DNA of 64,000 bases from Clavibacter michiganensis (lineage in GTDB: Bacteria; Actinomycetota; Actinomycetes; Actinomycetales; Microbacteriaceae). The position numbers were made by a program, and so were the translations under genes. The notes under the pieces were generated by a model. That model was not told the origin of the DNA, ran no database searches, and saw only the letters and a program-made list of their open reading frames with translations. Below are positions 44,271-54,370 of the stretch, in pieces (position 1 is the stretch's first letter; every line of letters begins with the position of its first letter). The stretch covers positions 2,356,001 through 2,420,000 of the forward strand of contig NZ_CP080437.1 of the NCBI RefSeq assembly GCF_021216655.1, written 5' to 3'.

Positions 44271-45011
44271 TCAGCGGCTACTTACCACGGGCCCATGCCC
44301 GGGGGCGAAGCGCACGGCGTAGGGCCAGTTCACGAGTCGGTCGTACGTTTCACGAGTCGCCTGGACATCGCCATGGAACATAGGATGCAGCAGTTGAGGT
44401 CCCACGTCGCGTGACGTCGCATGCGCTGTAATGAGGGCGTCTCCTGTTACCAGCACGCCGGCCCTTTCGAGATAGTACGCTGTGTGGCCCTCCGTATGTC
44501 CGGGCGCGTCGACAGGGGACGGGCGACCGGGAATATCAAGGGAAGCATCTCCCGCGAAGGCCTGCACGTCGGAGTAGCCCACCTCCTTCAGGCCGCCCTG
44601 CTGTATTGCCGCTAGCAACCATGTAAGCACTCCAGGTTGACCCGCATGGCGGAGCACCTGTCGCAGTGTCACCTGCTGCAGGTGCTCACGGCGTACGTGG
44701 CTCGCCTCGAGCAGTGAGCACAAGACTCGAGGAGTGTTTGGGAGCGCGTCCAGCACAGCCGTGAGGCCCCCGATATGGTCCGAGTGGCCGTGCGTGATGA
44801 CTATAGCTTCAAGGCGGTGCGCGCCTGTTTTGGCGCTGACTTCTTCAAGTGAATCCAGGACTGCCGCGCTGTTCCCGGGATAGCCGGCGTCAATGAGCGT
44901 CATGCCGGACCCTTCGGTCAGAATTGACCAGTTGACATGGGACCCGCGAACCACAAACACATCCGCTTCCACGGCCGTGATCGTGTATGCGTCACCCTTG
45001 TTCCTACTCAT
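44271..45011 (-). CDS. Metallo-beta-lactamase-fold hydrolase
   Basis: 246 residues from the ATG at 45011 with agaggaa upstream; earlier in-frame codons lack a good site. Metal motifs: ITHGHSDHIGGL (HxHxDH), APGHTEGHTAYYLE, TGDALI and the final FAPGHGPVV. This is the glyoxalase II/lactonase type of metallo-hydrolase. The substrate is unknown; relatives hydrolyse thioesters, lactones (including acyl-homoserine lactones) or arylsulfates. It is divergent from an acyl-CoA ligase gene, which makes a thioester or lactone substrate attractive but unproven. The region is AT-richer than the GH3 operon. Confidence 0.8.
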   Translation of the reverse strand: MSRNKGDAYTITAVEADVFVVRGSHVNWSILTEGSGMTLIDAGYPGNSAAVLDSLEEVSAKTGAHRLEAIVITHGHSDHIGGLTAVLDALPNTPRVLCSLLEASHVRREHLQQVTLRQVLRHAGQPGVLTWLLAAIQQGGLKEVGYSDVQAFAGDASLDIPGRPSPVDAPGHTEGHTAYYLERAGVLVTGDALITAHATSRDVGPQLLHPMFHGDVQATRETYDRLVNWPYAVRFAPGHGPVVSSR

Positions 45012-45421
45012 AGATATGTTCCTCTCTGAAGGCGTGTCGGTGCGAGTGGTCGCTCCAATAGAACAGCGATTCGTTGGTGGCGTGCCATGCCATGCCATGG
45101 CGCACGCCGATGCGAAAAGGCCATCGGACGTAATAGTTACCAACCCGGATTGCGCCAGGGGTGTAGGTGTCACGCGAAATAGCCCTGTCAAGCGTGCGTT
45201 CCTCTAGTTCCAGAGGACACTAGCCAAGTTGCCTAATCGGTGGTGAAGTTATGCACACCTGGTGTATCCACTAGGCAGCGTTTGCTTCGGAGTCTCGAGT
45301 GGAGCAACGCGAACGATTGTCCCAAACGTGCCTGTGGATAGCTCGGGCGGCGGCGGGCGAGGATCGCGGACACTGCTTAGACGTCTACCCCCCTCTCATT
45401 CGCGATGAAGGAAGTCCACCC

Positions 45422-47008
45422 TTGGTAAACTCCTCGACACCTGAAGACGATTTTGTAAATGGGCTCTCGCAGCAGAGTTCGATGTCTGTTGTATCCATCT
45501 TGGCGGAGTCTGCCATTCGATACCCCGACACGATTGCGATAGTGACAGGGAATGAACGCACCACATACAAAGAATTGTGGAACCAAACACGTGCGACCGC
45601 CGGCGCCCTCGCGGCATACGGCGTCAGCCCAGGAATACCGGTTGCCATGCTCATTCCTAACGTTTCGGACTTCCCTCGCGTCTATTACGCCGTGCTGGCC
45701 CTCGGAGGTGTGGTCGTCCCCATCAATCCCCTGCTGAAATCAGAGGAAATCGCTTTTGTACTACGCGACTCCGGTGCGCAACTGCTAGTCTGCGCCGCTG
45801 CCTTTCTCGAGCAGGCCGTGCCCGCGGCTCGCCAGGCAAGTTGCACCGTCGTCAGCCTACATTCGTCAGTCGACATGCCTGAATCACCAGCGCGTCTTGA
45901 GGACGAACTCTCAAAGTCGAACCCCATCAATTCGTACGTCCCCACGCTCCCAGGCGACGCGGCAACGATTCTGTATACTTCCGGCACCTCTGGGCGACCA
46001 AAGGGAGCGGTGGGCAGTCATCAGGCTTTGATAATGCAGGTGGATGTGCTTCTACTGAACACGTTGGACATGCGTCATGGTGACCGAATCCTAGGTTGTC
46101 TTCCGCTGTCGCACACATTTGGGCAGACCTGCACTATGAACCTCGCATTCCGCATTGGCGCTACGGTGATACTCATGCCGCGGTTCGACGGTGACGAGGC
46201 ACTGAAACTGATGGTCGAGTACGAAACCCAGCTCTTTATGGGTGTACCCAGCATGTTCGTCGCCCTCCTAGGTGCAGCGAAGCGTAACGTTGCACGTCCG
46301 CCCCTGCGGTACGCGATGAGTGGGGGTGCGGCCATACCAGTTGCTATAATCGAGGCCTTCCGCGTTGAGTTCGCGGCGCATATTCACGAGGGTTATGGGC
46401 TCACTGAGACCTCACCGGTCGCGACATTTAATCACGTCGGTATCTCTCCACGTCCTGGGACCGTTGGACAAGCAATCTGGGGAGTTCAAGTTGAGGTCGC
46501 GGATCCGACTCGGCTGGACACGGTCTGTTTACTGCAGGTAGGCGAGCTCGGCGAGCTCGTCGTTCGAGGGCATAACATTATGATGGGGTATTTGAATAGA
46601 CCGGACGAAACCGCGCGGGTCATCGTCGACGGTTGGTTTCGCACGGGCGACCTCGGAGTGATCGACGACGACGGCTACGTCCGAGTCGTTGATCGCACAA
46701 GCGACATGATCATTCGCAACGGATACAATGTCTACCCTCGCGAAGTGGAGGAGGTGCTCGCCCGCCACCCTTCGGTGCAGCAGTGCGCGGTCTTCGGTGT
46801 GCCGCACGAGTCGCATGGTGAAGAGATCGTGGCTGCAGTTGTTCTACGTCCTGAAATGACGATGAACCCTAAGGCAGTGAGAGATTTCATGTACAGGCAA
46901 CTTGCCGCGTATAAGGTTCCGCGCCGCATCGAGATTGTAGAGTCGTTGCCACTGGGTCCTAGTGGAAAAGTGCTTCGACGGCAGCTTGTCGCGGCGTTCT
47001 CTACATGA
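45422..47008 (+). CDS. AMP-forming acyl-CoA synthetase (long-chain fatty-acid-CoA ligase family)
   Basis: About 528 residues. The start chosen is a TTG at 45422 with aaggaag 9 bases upstream; the ATG at 45482 is an alternative. Adenylate-forming motifs: ILYTSGTSGRPKGAVGSHQ (P-loop), GYGLTETSPVATFN, VDGWFRTGDLGVIDDDGYVR, DRTSDMIIRNGYNVYPREVE and the catalytic Lys in LPLGPSGKVLRR near the C-terminus. It activates a fatty or aromatic acid as acyl-AMP and then acyl-CoA. No fatty-acid degradation genes lie beside it; the divergent metallo-hydrolase is its only neighbour. Confidence 0.88.
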   Translation: MVNSSTPEDDFVNGLSQQSSMSVVSILAESAIRYPDTIAIVTGNERTTYKELWNQTRATAGALAAYGVSPGIPVAMLIPNVSDFPRVYYAVLALGGVVVPINPLLKSEEIAFVLRDSGAQLLVCAAAFLEQAVPAARQASCTVVSLHSSVDMPESPARLEDELSKSNPINSYVPTLPGDAATILYTSGTSGRPKGAVGSHQALIMQVDVLLLNTLDMRHGDRILGCLPLSHTFGQTCTMNLAFRIGATVILMPRFDGDEALKLMVEYETQLFMGVPSMFVALLGAAKRNVARPPLRYAMSGGAAIPVAIIEAFRVEFAAHIHEGYGLTETSPVATFNHVGISPRPGTVGQAIWGVQVEVADPTRLDTVCLLQVGELGELVVRGHNIMMGYLNRPDETARVIVDGWFRTGDLGVIDDDGYVRVVDRTSDMIIRNGYNVYPREVEEVLARHPSVQQCAVFGVPHESHGEEIVAAVVLRPEMTMNPKAVRDFMYRQLAAYKVPRRIEIVESLPLGPSGKVLRRQLVAAFST

Positions 47009-48370
47009 GCGTCGCGCGGTGCCTGCCCGAGCTCGTGTCACCGTATGTCAAAACTTGCCCACAGAAACTTCCTCGGTGTGTCTTTTGTTGGATCTCTCGT
47101 TAAAGGCGGCAATTCGCCACTTGCCCTGTGTTCCTGTTCGAATACGCATACGGTGCGTGGAAGCCCAATATCGAAACTGCCGTCGTCGACGTGACCATTA
47201 CTAAGCCCGCCGAATGCCCGGGCCCGGTGATCTAACAATGGGCGGTTCGTACTGACAAGCGCCGGAGCAGCGATCGCGATCAGCGCGAAAGGGACGCCTG
47301 CGGGGACTCGAGATATCTGTTTCGCAGGCATACCCGCCCTCAGCGATTCCAAGACGCAGGGCGACCACTTGCCCGCTGCGTGTCGCTCCCTGGGTTTCGA
47401 TACCCCAGTTGAGATCGTGACCGAGGCTATCGACACGGTACGTAAGAACGCCGTAGAGTAACGGGGCCGCCTTTACGTGACAGTTTTGGGACGGCATGCG
47501 GATCGTAAGGCGCGCCGCGCGGGCATGGCAGCAGGCACGCCGCGATCTTCCCGCATAAAGCACCAAAGGCGATAGATCGGAGCAAGTCGGGTTTGCGAGA
47601 TGCGCTCTGGCGTCATGCTCGCGGCGGCGGAGGTTTCCATCTCAGCAAGCTGTCCGTGGCCGACACCCTTAGGAGGGTCGACGCGATTCATCGACCTTGT
47701 CTCCGCGGCAGCGCCGACATGGCCATCTTTGAGGGCCCCCGGCGGTGAACTTGCCTCTCGCGACTTTGGCGCGAGTCGCCCGACGAAGATCCAGCGCCAG
47801 CAAGCGCGTGCTCGAGGCGGCTCGGCGTGACCGTTGTCTGAGGAGCGCTCGAGGAGGACTGCGGATCGATTGCCGGCGGGACTTGCAATGAACGCGCCCG
47901 CCGAGGCGGGTCCAGCGCGGACGCAGCCTTCACTGTCGTGCCCCGTTCGCCAGCGACTAAGTGCACCTGCTCTTAGGGTGCCTCCCGCCCCGCCCCGTCA
48001 ATACCATTAGCTGCCTCAGTGCCGAGCAGCCGAGACCATCATCGGCAGCGGCACCCAGCTAAGGCACCAGCAACGCCAGTGCCTCAGTCAGTATCAAGGC
48101 AGCTGCGACGGGGAGGGGGTGGCGCTGACGAGGAACTGTACATCTCAGAAGAGAGCGTCAGCGTACGGACGCGATGTGTCCATGTAGCGTCCTGGTGCCC
48201 GACTCGCCAGCCCTGTGGACAGCTCTAGCCGTCGTGTTCGCCCCATCAGCACCATCAATCGTACGCTGACCCGAGGGTAAGTCGGGCAGCTACAAACGCG
48301 GTGCTTATCAAATTCACAGAGCAGTTCGTATAGAAGCGGTACCGACTTGGCAGTTGGAGTACCGCACGAT
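47009..48370. other. Unassigned region upstream of the tmRNA
   Basis: About 1.36 kb with only short overlapping ORFs on both strands. Nothing is recognisable. Around 47230-47460 both strands look partly coding (plus-strand GAAIAISAKGTPAGTRDICF before a TAA at 47459), so a decayed gene is possible, but I cannot identify it. Confidence 0.35.
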
Positions 48371-48737
48371 GGGGATGATCGGTTTCGACGTCGTCAGCAG
48401 AGTCACGAGAAGCGGGTCGAGAAAGCGGAGTCAACTCGAAAATGTCCTCCGCGCAACATAGGTGCCGAACTTAAGCGCACTGATCACGTTCTCGCCGCTT
48501 AGGCGAAGCATCAAGTGATCCGCCGTTCTAGCAATTTCCTCTAGCTAGCACCGGCGTCATAAAGGGGAATAGCCGTGTAGATACGCCTTGTGGCTACATG
48601 GGTCACTAAGCAAGGCTGGGCTTGTCGACCGCAGGTGCCCTGACCAGGGTCGGAGCCGAGTAAAGCGATTTAGGGATACACTCGTAGAAGGCGTAACAGT
48701 GCAACGGCGGACCGGGGTTCGATTCCCCACATCTCCA
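48371..48737 (+). ncRNA. ssrA: Transfer-messenger RNA (tmRNA), divergent
   Basis: The 5' end ggggatgatcggtttcgac is the tmRNA signature. The 3' end has the T-arm ggaccggggttcgattcccc and catctcc, which pairs with the 5' ggggatg (one G-U). CCA is not encoded. The internal tag frame at 48464-48502 reads A-E-L-K-R-T-D-H-V-L-A-A then TAG. tmRNA frees stalled ribosomes and adds a degradation tag. Actinobacterial tags usually end in ...KRTDFALAA, so H-V in place of F-A and the early E-L are unusual. Length (367 nt) is normal. No smpB is nearby, and a tmRNA 3' end is a common integration site for mobile elements. Confidence 0.85.
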
Positions 48738-48770
48738 CACAAACTATAAGAACTGATTTGTGCCGCGTGT

Positions 48771-48817
48771 GGTCGCGTGAGAATCCGAGGTGATAACCCG
48801 AGAATTCTCACGCGACC
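48771..48817 (+). terminator. Terminator after the tmRNA
   Basis: ggtcgcgtgagaat / attctcacgcgacc, a perfect 14-bp stem followed by attttc, 34 bp after the tmRNA end. Confidence 0.8.
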
Positions 48818-49341
48818 ATTTTCATCGACATGCCGATTTCATGGGTGCTGAGTCTGGTTATGGCACTCGTGTGAGTTACTTATAAACTCGTAGCGTCGTT
48901 TTAACCATGCAAGCCCCTGAGCCCGCTGACCATATTGGGGTCGACGCATGAGGGTCTAGAGGAGCTACAGCGCGATGTTCATTACACATTGTTTATTACA
49001 TATCAACTCGTGGAGTCACGGCGTGTTGCTCGTCTAAACGTCGCATCGACGTGCGCGGCCCGTGGGGTACTCCGGCGGGCAGGGCCGAACATTGTTTTCC
49101 GCGAGTCCTACGACCGTGAGTGTCCGGCAGTCCGTCCCCGCCTGGCTTACCCGGCGTGGGTCTCGAAGTGGTTGAATCGAATGGCTGCGGGAGCGCCTTG
49201 ATCACGCCGGCCATTCACGGTGGGATTTATATAGCGCAAAGAGCGGTGCGCGCTTGCTGCGGAATGCCGACGCGAGTTCGCGAGGTAAAACCATGCAATG
49301 CCAGCTATATATTGCCGAGCATATTACCGAAGGGTACAACG
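48818..49341. other. Unassigned, partly AT-rich region
   Basis: No recognisable gene. Short ORFs at 48935-49201 show no family resemblance. The promoter of the secreted-protein pseudogene probably lies near the end. Confidence 0.35.
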
Positions 49342-49976
49342 TTGTTTCATGTTACTGATCGCTTGTCGCTGGTGCCACGTACATCCGCGGGTTCGCGCAT
49401 TCTCGTAGTTGTCATCACGGCGTTGCTACTGGCTGTTACCCCGCTTTCCGCTGTCCACGCGGCAGACGCTGGAACGCGGGCTGTAGCGGGGTCGCCGGTG
49501 GTGTCCGGGACGCCGGACATGGGAGCGTCTGCCATCAATATCGGTCCCTACAAGAACGACTACTCGGGTCTGCGAGTGTGTGGGTGGTACCACTCGAACA
49601 ACCGCAGCCAGAGAAACGATCCCGAATGGATCGGCACGGGGCTCGCGGTGGTGTACGCAAAGGGGGCGACTCCACCTGCGAGAAAAAGCTCGCTTACATG
49701 AAGACCAATTATGAAGAGGCTCTTTCGGGTTCCACAGCGAAGGTTCCTTACCGGATGATCACGTGCGAAGACTTCGCTAAGCTCGTAAACCGTGAGTCCG
49801 ATGCTGCACAGCAAGTCAGCCCTTGTGACGAGATGATGACCCGCGTGAATGGCATCTATCGCGTTGTTTTGTATGGGACGGCGATCATCCGCAAGCGGTG
49901 CCGCGTACGGAGTTCTGGCATTGGTGAAGCACTGAGGATTTACCTCTGCGGGGGCTGGGTAGTTTGGGGCAGGTGA
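49342..49976 (+). pseudogene. Secreted Cys-containing protein, frameshifted in a G run
   Basis: It starts at a TTG (49342) with gaaggg upstream. The signal peptide is ILVVVITALLLAVTPLSAVH. The mature part is GTRAVAGSPVVSGTPDMGAS, then YKNDYSGLRVCGWYHSNNRS. At ggggg (49662-49666) the frame ends soon after, but the next frame continues with GGDSTCEKKLAYMKTNYEEA, STAKVPYRMITCEDFAKLVN and GIYRVVLYGTAII to a stop at 49976. One more G restores a 212-residue secreted protein with about six Cys. The family is not recognised. Homopolymer error or slippage are both possible. Confidence 0.6.
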
Positions 49977-50316
49977 CGCTGCGTTTTCTATTGGAGGTCG
50001 CTTCCTTGTCCGCGCCTCGAGGAGCAGCTGGTGAATGGAGTGCGGTTGCTTGCCCGTCTCCGTTTCCGTCACCACCCGCTCCTAGCAGCTGGCAGCCGGG
50101 ATGCTCGCCCGCGCGGTCGCGTTCGACTTGCGGAACATGGGCGACGTCGACACCGTCTCCACACTCACGCTGATCGGCTGCGGCCGCTGCCTCTTGAAGT
50201 CCTTCGCCCACCCGGGCAAGTACCCCCAGTGCGCGGCCGGCACCGACCGCTCCCCGTCGCGCTCCCGCACCAGGGGTGCGTCGCGGGTCGAAGGGCGTCT
50301 GGAAGGAGAAGTAGAG
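49977..50316. other. Intergenic region before the DUF2188 gene
   Basis: About 340 bp with no recognised gene. The second half (50090-50300) is GC-rich, in contrast to the AT-rich secreted-protein pseudogene before it, so a junction lies here. Confidence 0.35.
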
Positions 50317-50538
50317 ATGGCTCGCAAGCGATATGACGTCGTGTACAAGCTCTCCGTCTGGACGGTGACCCATGCGGGGTCGACCGTCTCGACGCACAGT
50401 ACCAAGCAGTACGCGATCGACGCTGGGGTAGCTCTGGCCCGGGCCAATCAGCTCAGCCAGCTCATTATCCATCAGTCGGATGGAACAATCGAGGACGAGC
50501 GCACGTACGGGAACGACCCCTTCCCGCCTCGGGGATAG
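50317..50538 (+). CDS. DUF2188-family protein
   Basis: 73 residues from the ATG at 50317 with ggaaggag upstream. WTVTHAGSTVSTHSTKQYAI, NQLSQLIIHQSDGTIEDERT and YGNDPFPPRG are the conserved blocks of DUF2188, a short beta-alpha protein of unknown function widespread in bacteria. It is convergent with a decayed DUF1508 gene and followed by a terminator. Confidence 0.8.
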   Translation: MARKRYDVVYKLSVWTVTHAGSTVSTHSTKQYAIDAGVALARANQLSQLIIHQSDGTIEDERTYGNDPFPPRG

Positions 50539-50548
50539 CACCGCACGA

Positions 50549-50576
50549 GCGGCCGGCACCTTCCGGTGTCGGCCGC
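50549..50576 (+). terminator. Terminator of the DUF2188 gene
   Basis: gcggccggcacc / ggtgtcggccgc, a 12-bp stem with one mismatch, 4-base loop and ttctt after it. Confidence 0.65.
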
Positions 50577-50604
50577 TTCTTTAGCTGCCGCCGGTGGCTA
50601 CGGC

Positions 50605-50835
50605 TCAGCCGCGCCGGAGACGGGTACGTCCGGCGTAGGTCCCCGAGATCACCTGATCACCCATCCGCTGGGCATCGGACTGGTTCTCGTAGCCCTGGCT
50701 CCCGTAGGTCGCGATGACCTAACCGTTGTCCGCGGTCAACTGCCATGCCCATCGCCCATCGGCTCTGGTACGGGCGGTGCCGCGCTCGACCCCCGTCCGG
50801 GGATCCCCCGGTGCCCAGGCGACGGCCTTAGGCGG
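50605..50835 (-). pseudogene. YegP/DUF1508-family gene with an in-frame amber stop
   Basis: On the minus strand: RTRADGRWAWQLTADNG, a TAG (50719-50721), then VIATYGSQGYENQSDAQRMG and DQVISGTYAGR to a stop at 50605. This is the DUF1508 repeat (W-x-W-x-L-x-A-x-N-G-E-V-I-A-x...Y-x-x-x-x-x-A). The TAG sits exactly where the family has Glu (GAG), so a single substitution explains it. The 5' end is not defined. Confidence 0.65.
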
Positions 50836-51179
50836 ACGCTGCACGCGTGTCGGCCTATTGCGCCAGCCTATCCCGCATCCATGATTTTGCGCTCCATCGC
50901 CCTGTGGCGGCTTGTCTGCGGTGACCCTTGTCCGTGCACCGTAGCCTCTATACGCCCTGCATCAGGGTGCCGGGTGGTCGACGCGGTCACGTTTCGGGTC
51001 GTAAGACCTGAGCGCGCGTGAGGGTTGGCACGCCCACTCGGGCGGTGGCGTGGCTCGTGCGCAGGTAGGACTCAGGGAGCGCGTCCCGGTACGAGGTAGG
51101 GGAAATCCAGCTAGAGCCATTCGCCGCGACCCCATCGGTTCGTCGGTTGAGGAATATGCTCTCGCTGCCGACCCGATCG

Positions 51180-52154
51180 TCACTTGGGCCACAGGTCAAC
51201 GGACCGATAAAGGCTGTACTCCACCTGACCCCAGGGTACGAAGATGAGCAGCGGTGACCCATCTCGAGCGCGTCGCGTCTCCGTGATGACACCGTATTGA
51301 GTCCCGTTCGGGCCATGCGTCGACGCGTGATAGACGGGGCCACCAGAGGCTCCTCCCGGCGGGTCACAATTGGCGATCTCGTACTCCGGGATGGAGGCAA
51401 ATCCGCGGAAGTGCCTGCCCTCACCTGCGCACGTGTAGAGGGGTGCGGGGACATAGCCACCGAGCGGCCTGTACCCGAATGCCTCAAAGTGGAGGCCGGG
51501 CATCGCGGCCGAAAATGTAGGAGCGGGAGCTCCCGCCTTGCTGGCCAAGTACTCCTTGGAACCATCCCACGCAGTCTTTGGAGCCATCTTGATGAACGCT
51601 GCGTCGTGACCCGGGTCCTCTGTGGTCCGCCAGTCCCGGGAGACGGCGTAAAAGAAGGCACCCCAGACGCCGAGGGGCTTGTTAGCGCCGTCCCAAGCCG
51701 GGATGAATACCACGCGGGTGGACCACTCGCCGTGGTCGTATAGACAATGGGCCGCAGTGGCGACGACCAGCTGAGAGTCTGAGCGAATGGAGGATCCAGA
51801 GCACGAGTACTGGCGCCCGTTAACATCGAAGTAGATGCGACCGATCCAGTAGACAGGCTCAAAGGTCCCAGCGCCCTGCGTGATCAGGGCCTGCTCGGTG
51901 GCACCTGTTACCGGGGCATTGACAGCATCGCTCGGGCGGTCGAGATCGCTGGCGGCGGCAAGTGCCTCCGGAGTCCAGGACCTCACAGCGTCGGAAGCCT
52001 CTGCATCGGAAAAGCTCTGGCCGGTGTCATCAGAGAACGCCGTCCCCGTCGGCCCCGCCGCTTGAGCGGGTCTAGCAACTGACGACTGCCCGACCATGAC
52101 GACGAGCAGCAGCAGGGCTAGGACTGAGAAGCGATTTTTCCATAGGGCAGTCAT
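51180..52154 (-). CDS. Ppa-type secreted trypsin-like serine protease, triad intact
   Basis: 324 residues from the ATG at 52154 (a typical signal peptide: FSVLALLLLVVMVGQ through ARPAQA). A linker precedes the protease domain (from about residue 95). The triad is complete: His136 (VVATAAHCLYD), Asp184 (GHDAAFIKM) and Ser270 (PGGASGGPVYH). It resembles the two degenerate Ppa-like proteins in its layout (FIPAWDGANKPLGVWGA) but keeps all catalytic residues. Known Ppa proteins are exported proteases of Clavibacter with suspected roles in plant colonisation. Confidence 0.85.
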   Translation of the reverse strand: MTALWKNRFSVLALLLLVVMVGQSSVARPAQAAGPTGTAFSDDTGQSFSDAEASDAVRSWTPEALAAASDLDRPSDAVNAPVTGATEQALITQGAGTFEPVYWIGRIYFDVNGRQYSCSGSSIRSDSQLVVATAAHCLYDHGEWSTRVVFIPAWDGANKPLGVWGAFFYAVSRDWRTTEDPGHDAAFIKMAPKTAWDGSKEYLASKAGAPAPTFSAAMPGLHFEAFGYRPLGGYVPAPLYTCAGEGRHFRGFASIPEYEIANCDPPGGASGGPVYHASTHGPNGTQYGVITETRRARDGSPLLIFVPWGQVEYSLYRSVDLWPK

Positions 52155-52499
52155 GTCAGTACCTCCGGGATCGCCGTAGTGACGCGAGAGTAAGCGCTTG
52201 TGTGATGGTCACCGATCGCGCGCGCTGCAGTGATGATGAACAGTACGAGCCGAGGGGGATATCGCGTCGGATCTTCACACAGGGTCCCGATCCGAGGATC
52301 TGCGGACACCGATTTGACCGCTAAGCGAGACACTCAGGGCGAGGGCTACAGAACGGATCCGGCCCGATTGGTGACCAACACGCTGCGCAGATCGACAACG
52401 TTCGAGTGGGATGTTCAGAGCGGCGCCCAACCCTCTGCTTCTGCCTGTGACCACGACCCGCTCTCGCCGCAACAACGCCTGTCTTCGGCCCAACCGCCC

Positions 52500-53455
52500 C
52501 GCGGCTCATCGGTCGAGCAAGTCAAGAGGTTCATTCGCACTGTGCCGGCCACTCCCGGAGGCACCCGGAAGCGTCGGCTTCTGTCCGCTGGTGTTGCCGG
52601 GCTGCTGGCGCTGACCCTAGTCGGCGGGTCACTAGTGTCACTGATGATGCAGGCACGTGAGTCACAAGCTGTCGCCATAGCCCGGCAGGAACGAGCCCTG
52701 GCGGCTGAAGTGCCACAGGGACGGGAGGCTACTGAAGAACTTTCCGACGCTCGATAGAGTCGAGAACGCCATCTCGTTGACGCGGACGAGCGAGCCGCCG
52801 AAGCTGCAGCGTATGCGGAGCCCGCCGCACTCGAGCAGCTCAGCGTCGACCGTGCTGCACTTGCCGGCCTTGAGGACAGCACCGACGCTAAGGAGATCTC
52901 CGCAGCCGTCCGTGCCGTCCTCCGGAGCACGCACGCTGTACGAAGCGAAGCCGATGTTCAAGCCCGCGAGTACCTCGTTGCTAGAGAAGCAGCCGGGAAG
53001 GGATCGGCGCTCAGCGACACCTCCTCGTTGAGCACCGCCAAGCTGTACTGCTCATACCTCCTGTGCTACCACGGAAACCACCCCCAGTCCTCATACATAC
53101 GCTTCGCCGATGGCGTGTACGACGAGGGCTTCGAGGCCGTGCAGATTTACTGCCCGCACTTCCAAGCCGGCATCGAATACGCGAGCCGCGTCATCCCATA
53201 AGACAGCGGCCTCGCCGTAGGCGACGCCGCCAGCCCCCTCGACGCCTCCCCCGAGTGATCGCCGCCGGCACCTACAAGACCGTCGACGCACCCAGCGACT
53301 GCTACTACGAGATCAACAACCAGCTGGGAAGTATCATCACGAACAACTTCAAAAACTCCGCCCCTGGCGGCCTCACTGTCACCTTGCGCTCCGGTCAAAG
53401 CTCCGACAGCCAGGGGTGCGGCATGTGTATTCCGCAGTGCAGCGTGCTCGTGTAG
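52500..53455 (+). pseudogene. Membrane-anchored extracellular protein, multiply interrupted
   Basis: One frame runs RRLLSAGVAGLLALTLVGGS (membrane helix) and an Ala/Glu/Arg coiled coil through a TAG at 52755-52757. After it the same frame continues RERHLVDADERAAEAAAYAE to FADGVYDEGFEAVQIYCPHF, where a TAA follows near 53200. The end is in another frame: IAAGTYKTVDAPSDCYYEIN, QLGSIITNNFKNSAPGGLTV and GQSSDSQGCGMCI. The GTY...CYYE...GCG block resembles the small extracellular C-terminal domain of many actinobacterial lipoproteins. Two nonsense codons plus one frameshift make it a clear pseudogene. Confidence 0.6.
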
Positions 53456-53889
53456 TCGATGATCGCGCACACGCCGGCGAGCACCATCCATACGGCAGCT
53501 CAGCTCGCGAACAGGCGGACCTGCATCGGCGCCACCACATGGCCATTTCTTGCTCCACGAAGGCCGCTCAGGTCCGTGGACGAGCGACACCGAAACTCAA
53601 AGTATTAAAGGGTCCGACAGGGGAGCCCTTACCAGACCGATCCGTCCCTTGTACGCGCCGTCTACGGAGAGCGGCCGTACCTCTTTGAGACGCCGCGCGC
53701 CGTGCCCATCGGGCGCAGCTCGGAGGAAGCGCGATGCCGCCGCTGGACGCCTCCGGGTTAGACGCGCCGGCGGGCCAATTCGTGAGGCGATCGGCTTCCG
53801 CTCGCACCGCCGAACGACATCCGTGGTGATAAAGGTTATTCTAGATCGTGCCCCTCCGTGATCTTTTGTATCGCCAGGTGCCGCGTATT
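53456..53889. other. Unassigned sequence between pseudogenes
   Basis: About 430 bp, no recognisable gene on either strand. Confidence 0.35.
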
Positions 53890-54125
53890 GCACGGAACGT
53901 ATCTGTGACGCCGTGGTGACGGGGATGACGGTCGGCCGCAAGCACCGCGTCATCATCGTGGGCCACGTCGACACGGTCCCCGGTACACCGCGACCCGCCG
54001 GCCCGAACGGGCACCGTCGCCGACAAAACCAGCACGTGGGCGCTGGCCACGTCGACGCAACCATGAAGCGCCGCGAAAGGCGGCAGATAGCTTTGAGCGG
54101 CCAGGAACAACTTTGCCTCCCGTGA
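53890..54125 (+). pseudogene. M20 peptidase (DapE-like) fragment
   Basis: VTGMTVGRKHRVIIVGHVDT-VPGT carries the first metal-binding motif (GHxDTVP) of M20 peptidases such as succinyl-diaminopimelate desuccinylase. It is followed by a divergent VGAGHVDATMKRRE where the family has WGRGTVDMKGG. The rest of the enzyme is missing on both sides. It is a small fragment of a housekeeping-type gene, like the isocitrate dehydrogenase piece. Confidence 0.55.
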
Positions 54126-54370
54126 TCCTGCGCCGCACGCGGCAGCCCAGAGCCGGAACAACGCAGGCCCGGCTTCAGAGCCAGCCGACGCCGCATCGAC
54201 CCTTACTTGACATTATCGACGACCGGTCCAGATGTCCTTCACAGTGGCTCCGCTGGCACAGCAGTTGAGACCCTGTCTCCCTTGAATTCGGTCACCCTTG
54301 CGCAAATTGTTGTCCCACCACGGTCATGCAGCGTCGTGTCCGCTTGGCGAGCACTGCGTGGTCCGCGTCT

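Noticed and set aside
48700..48737. A lone tRNA 3' half (T-arm and acceptor) near 48700
   Set aside because: The matching 5' acceptor and gatcggtttcgac signature at 48371 and the internal tag frame show a complete tmRNA instead.
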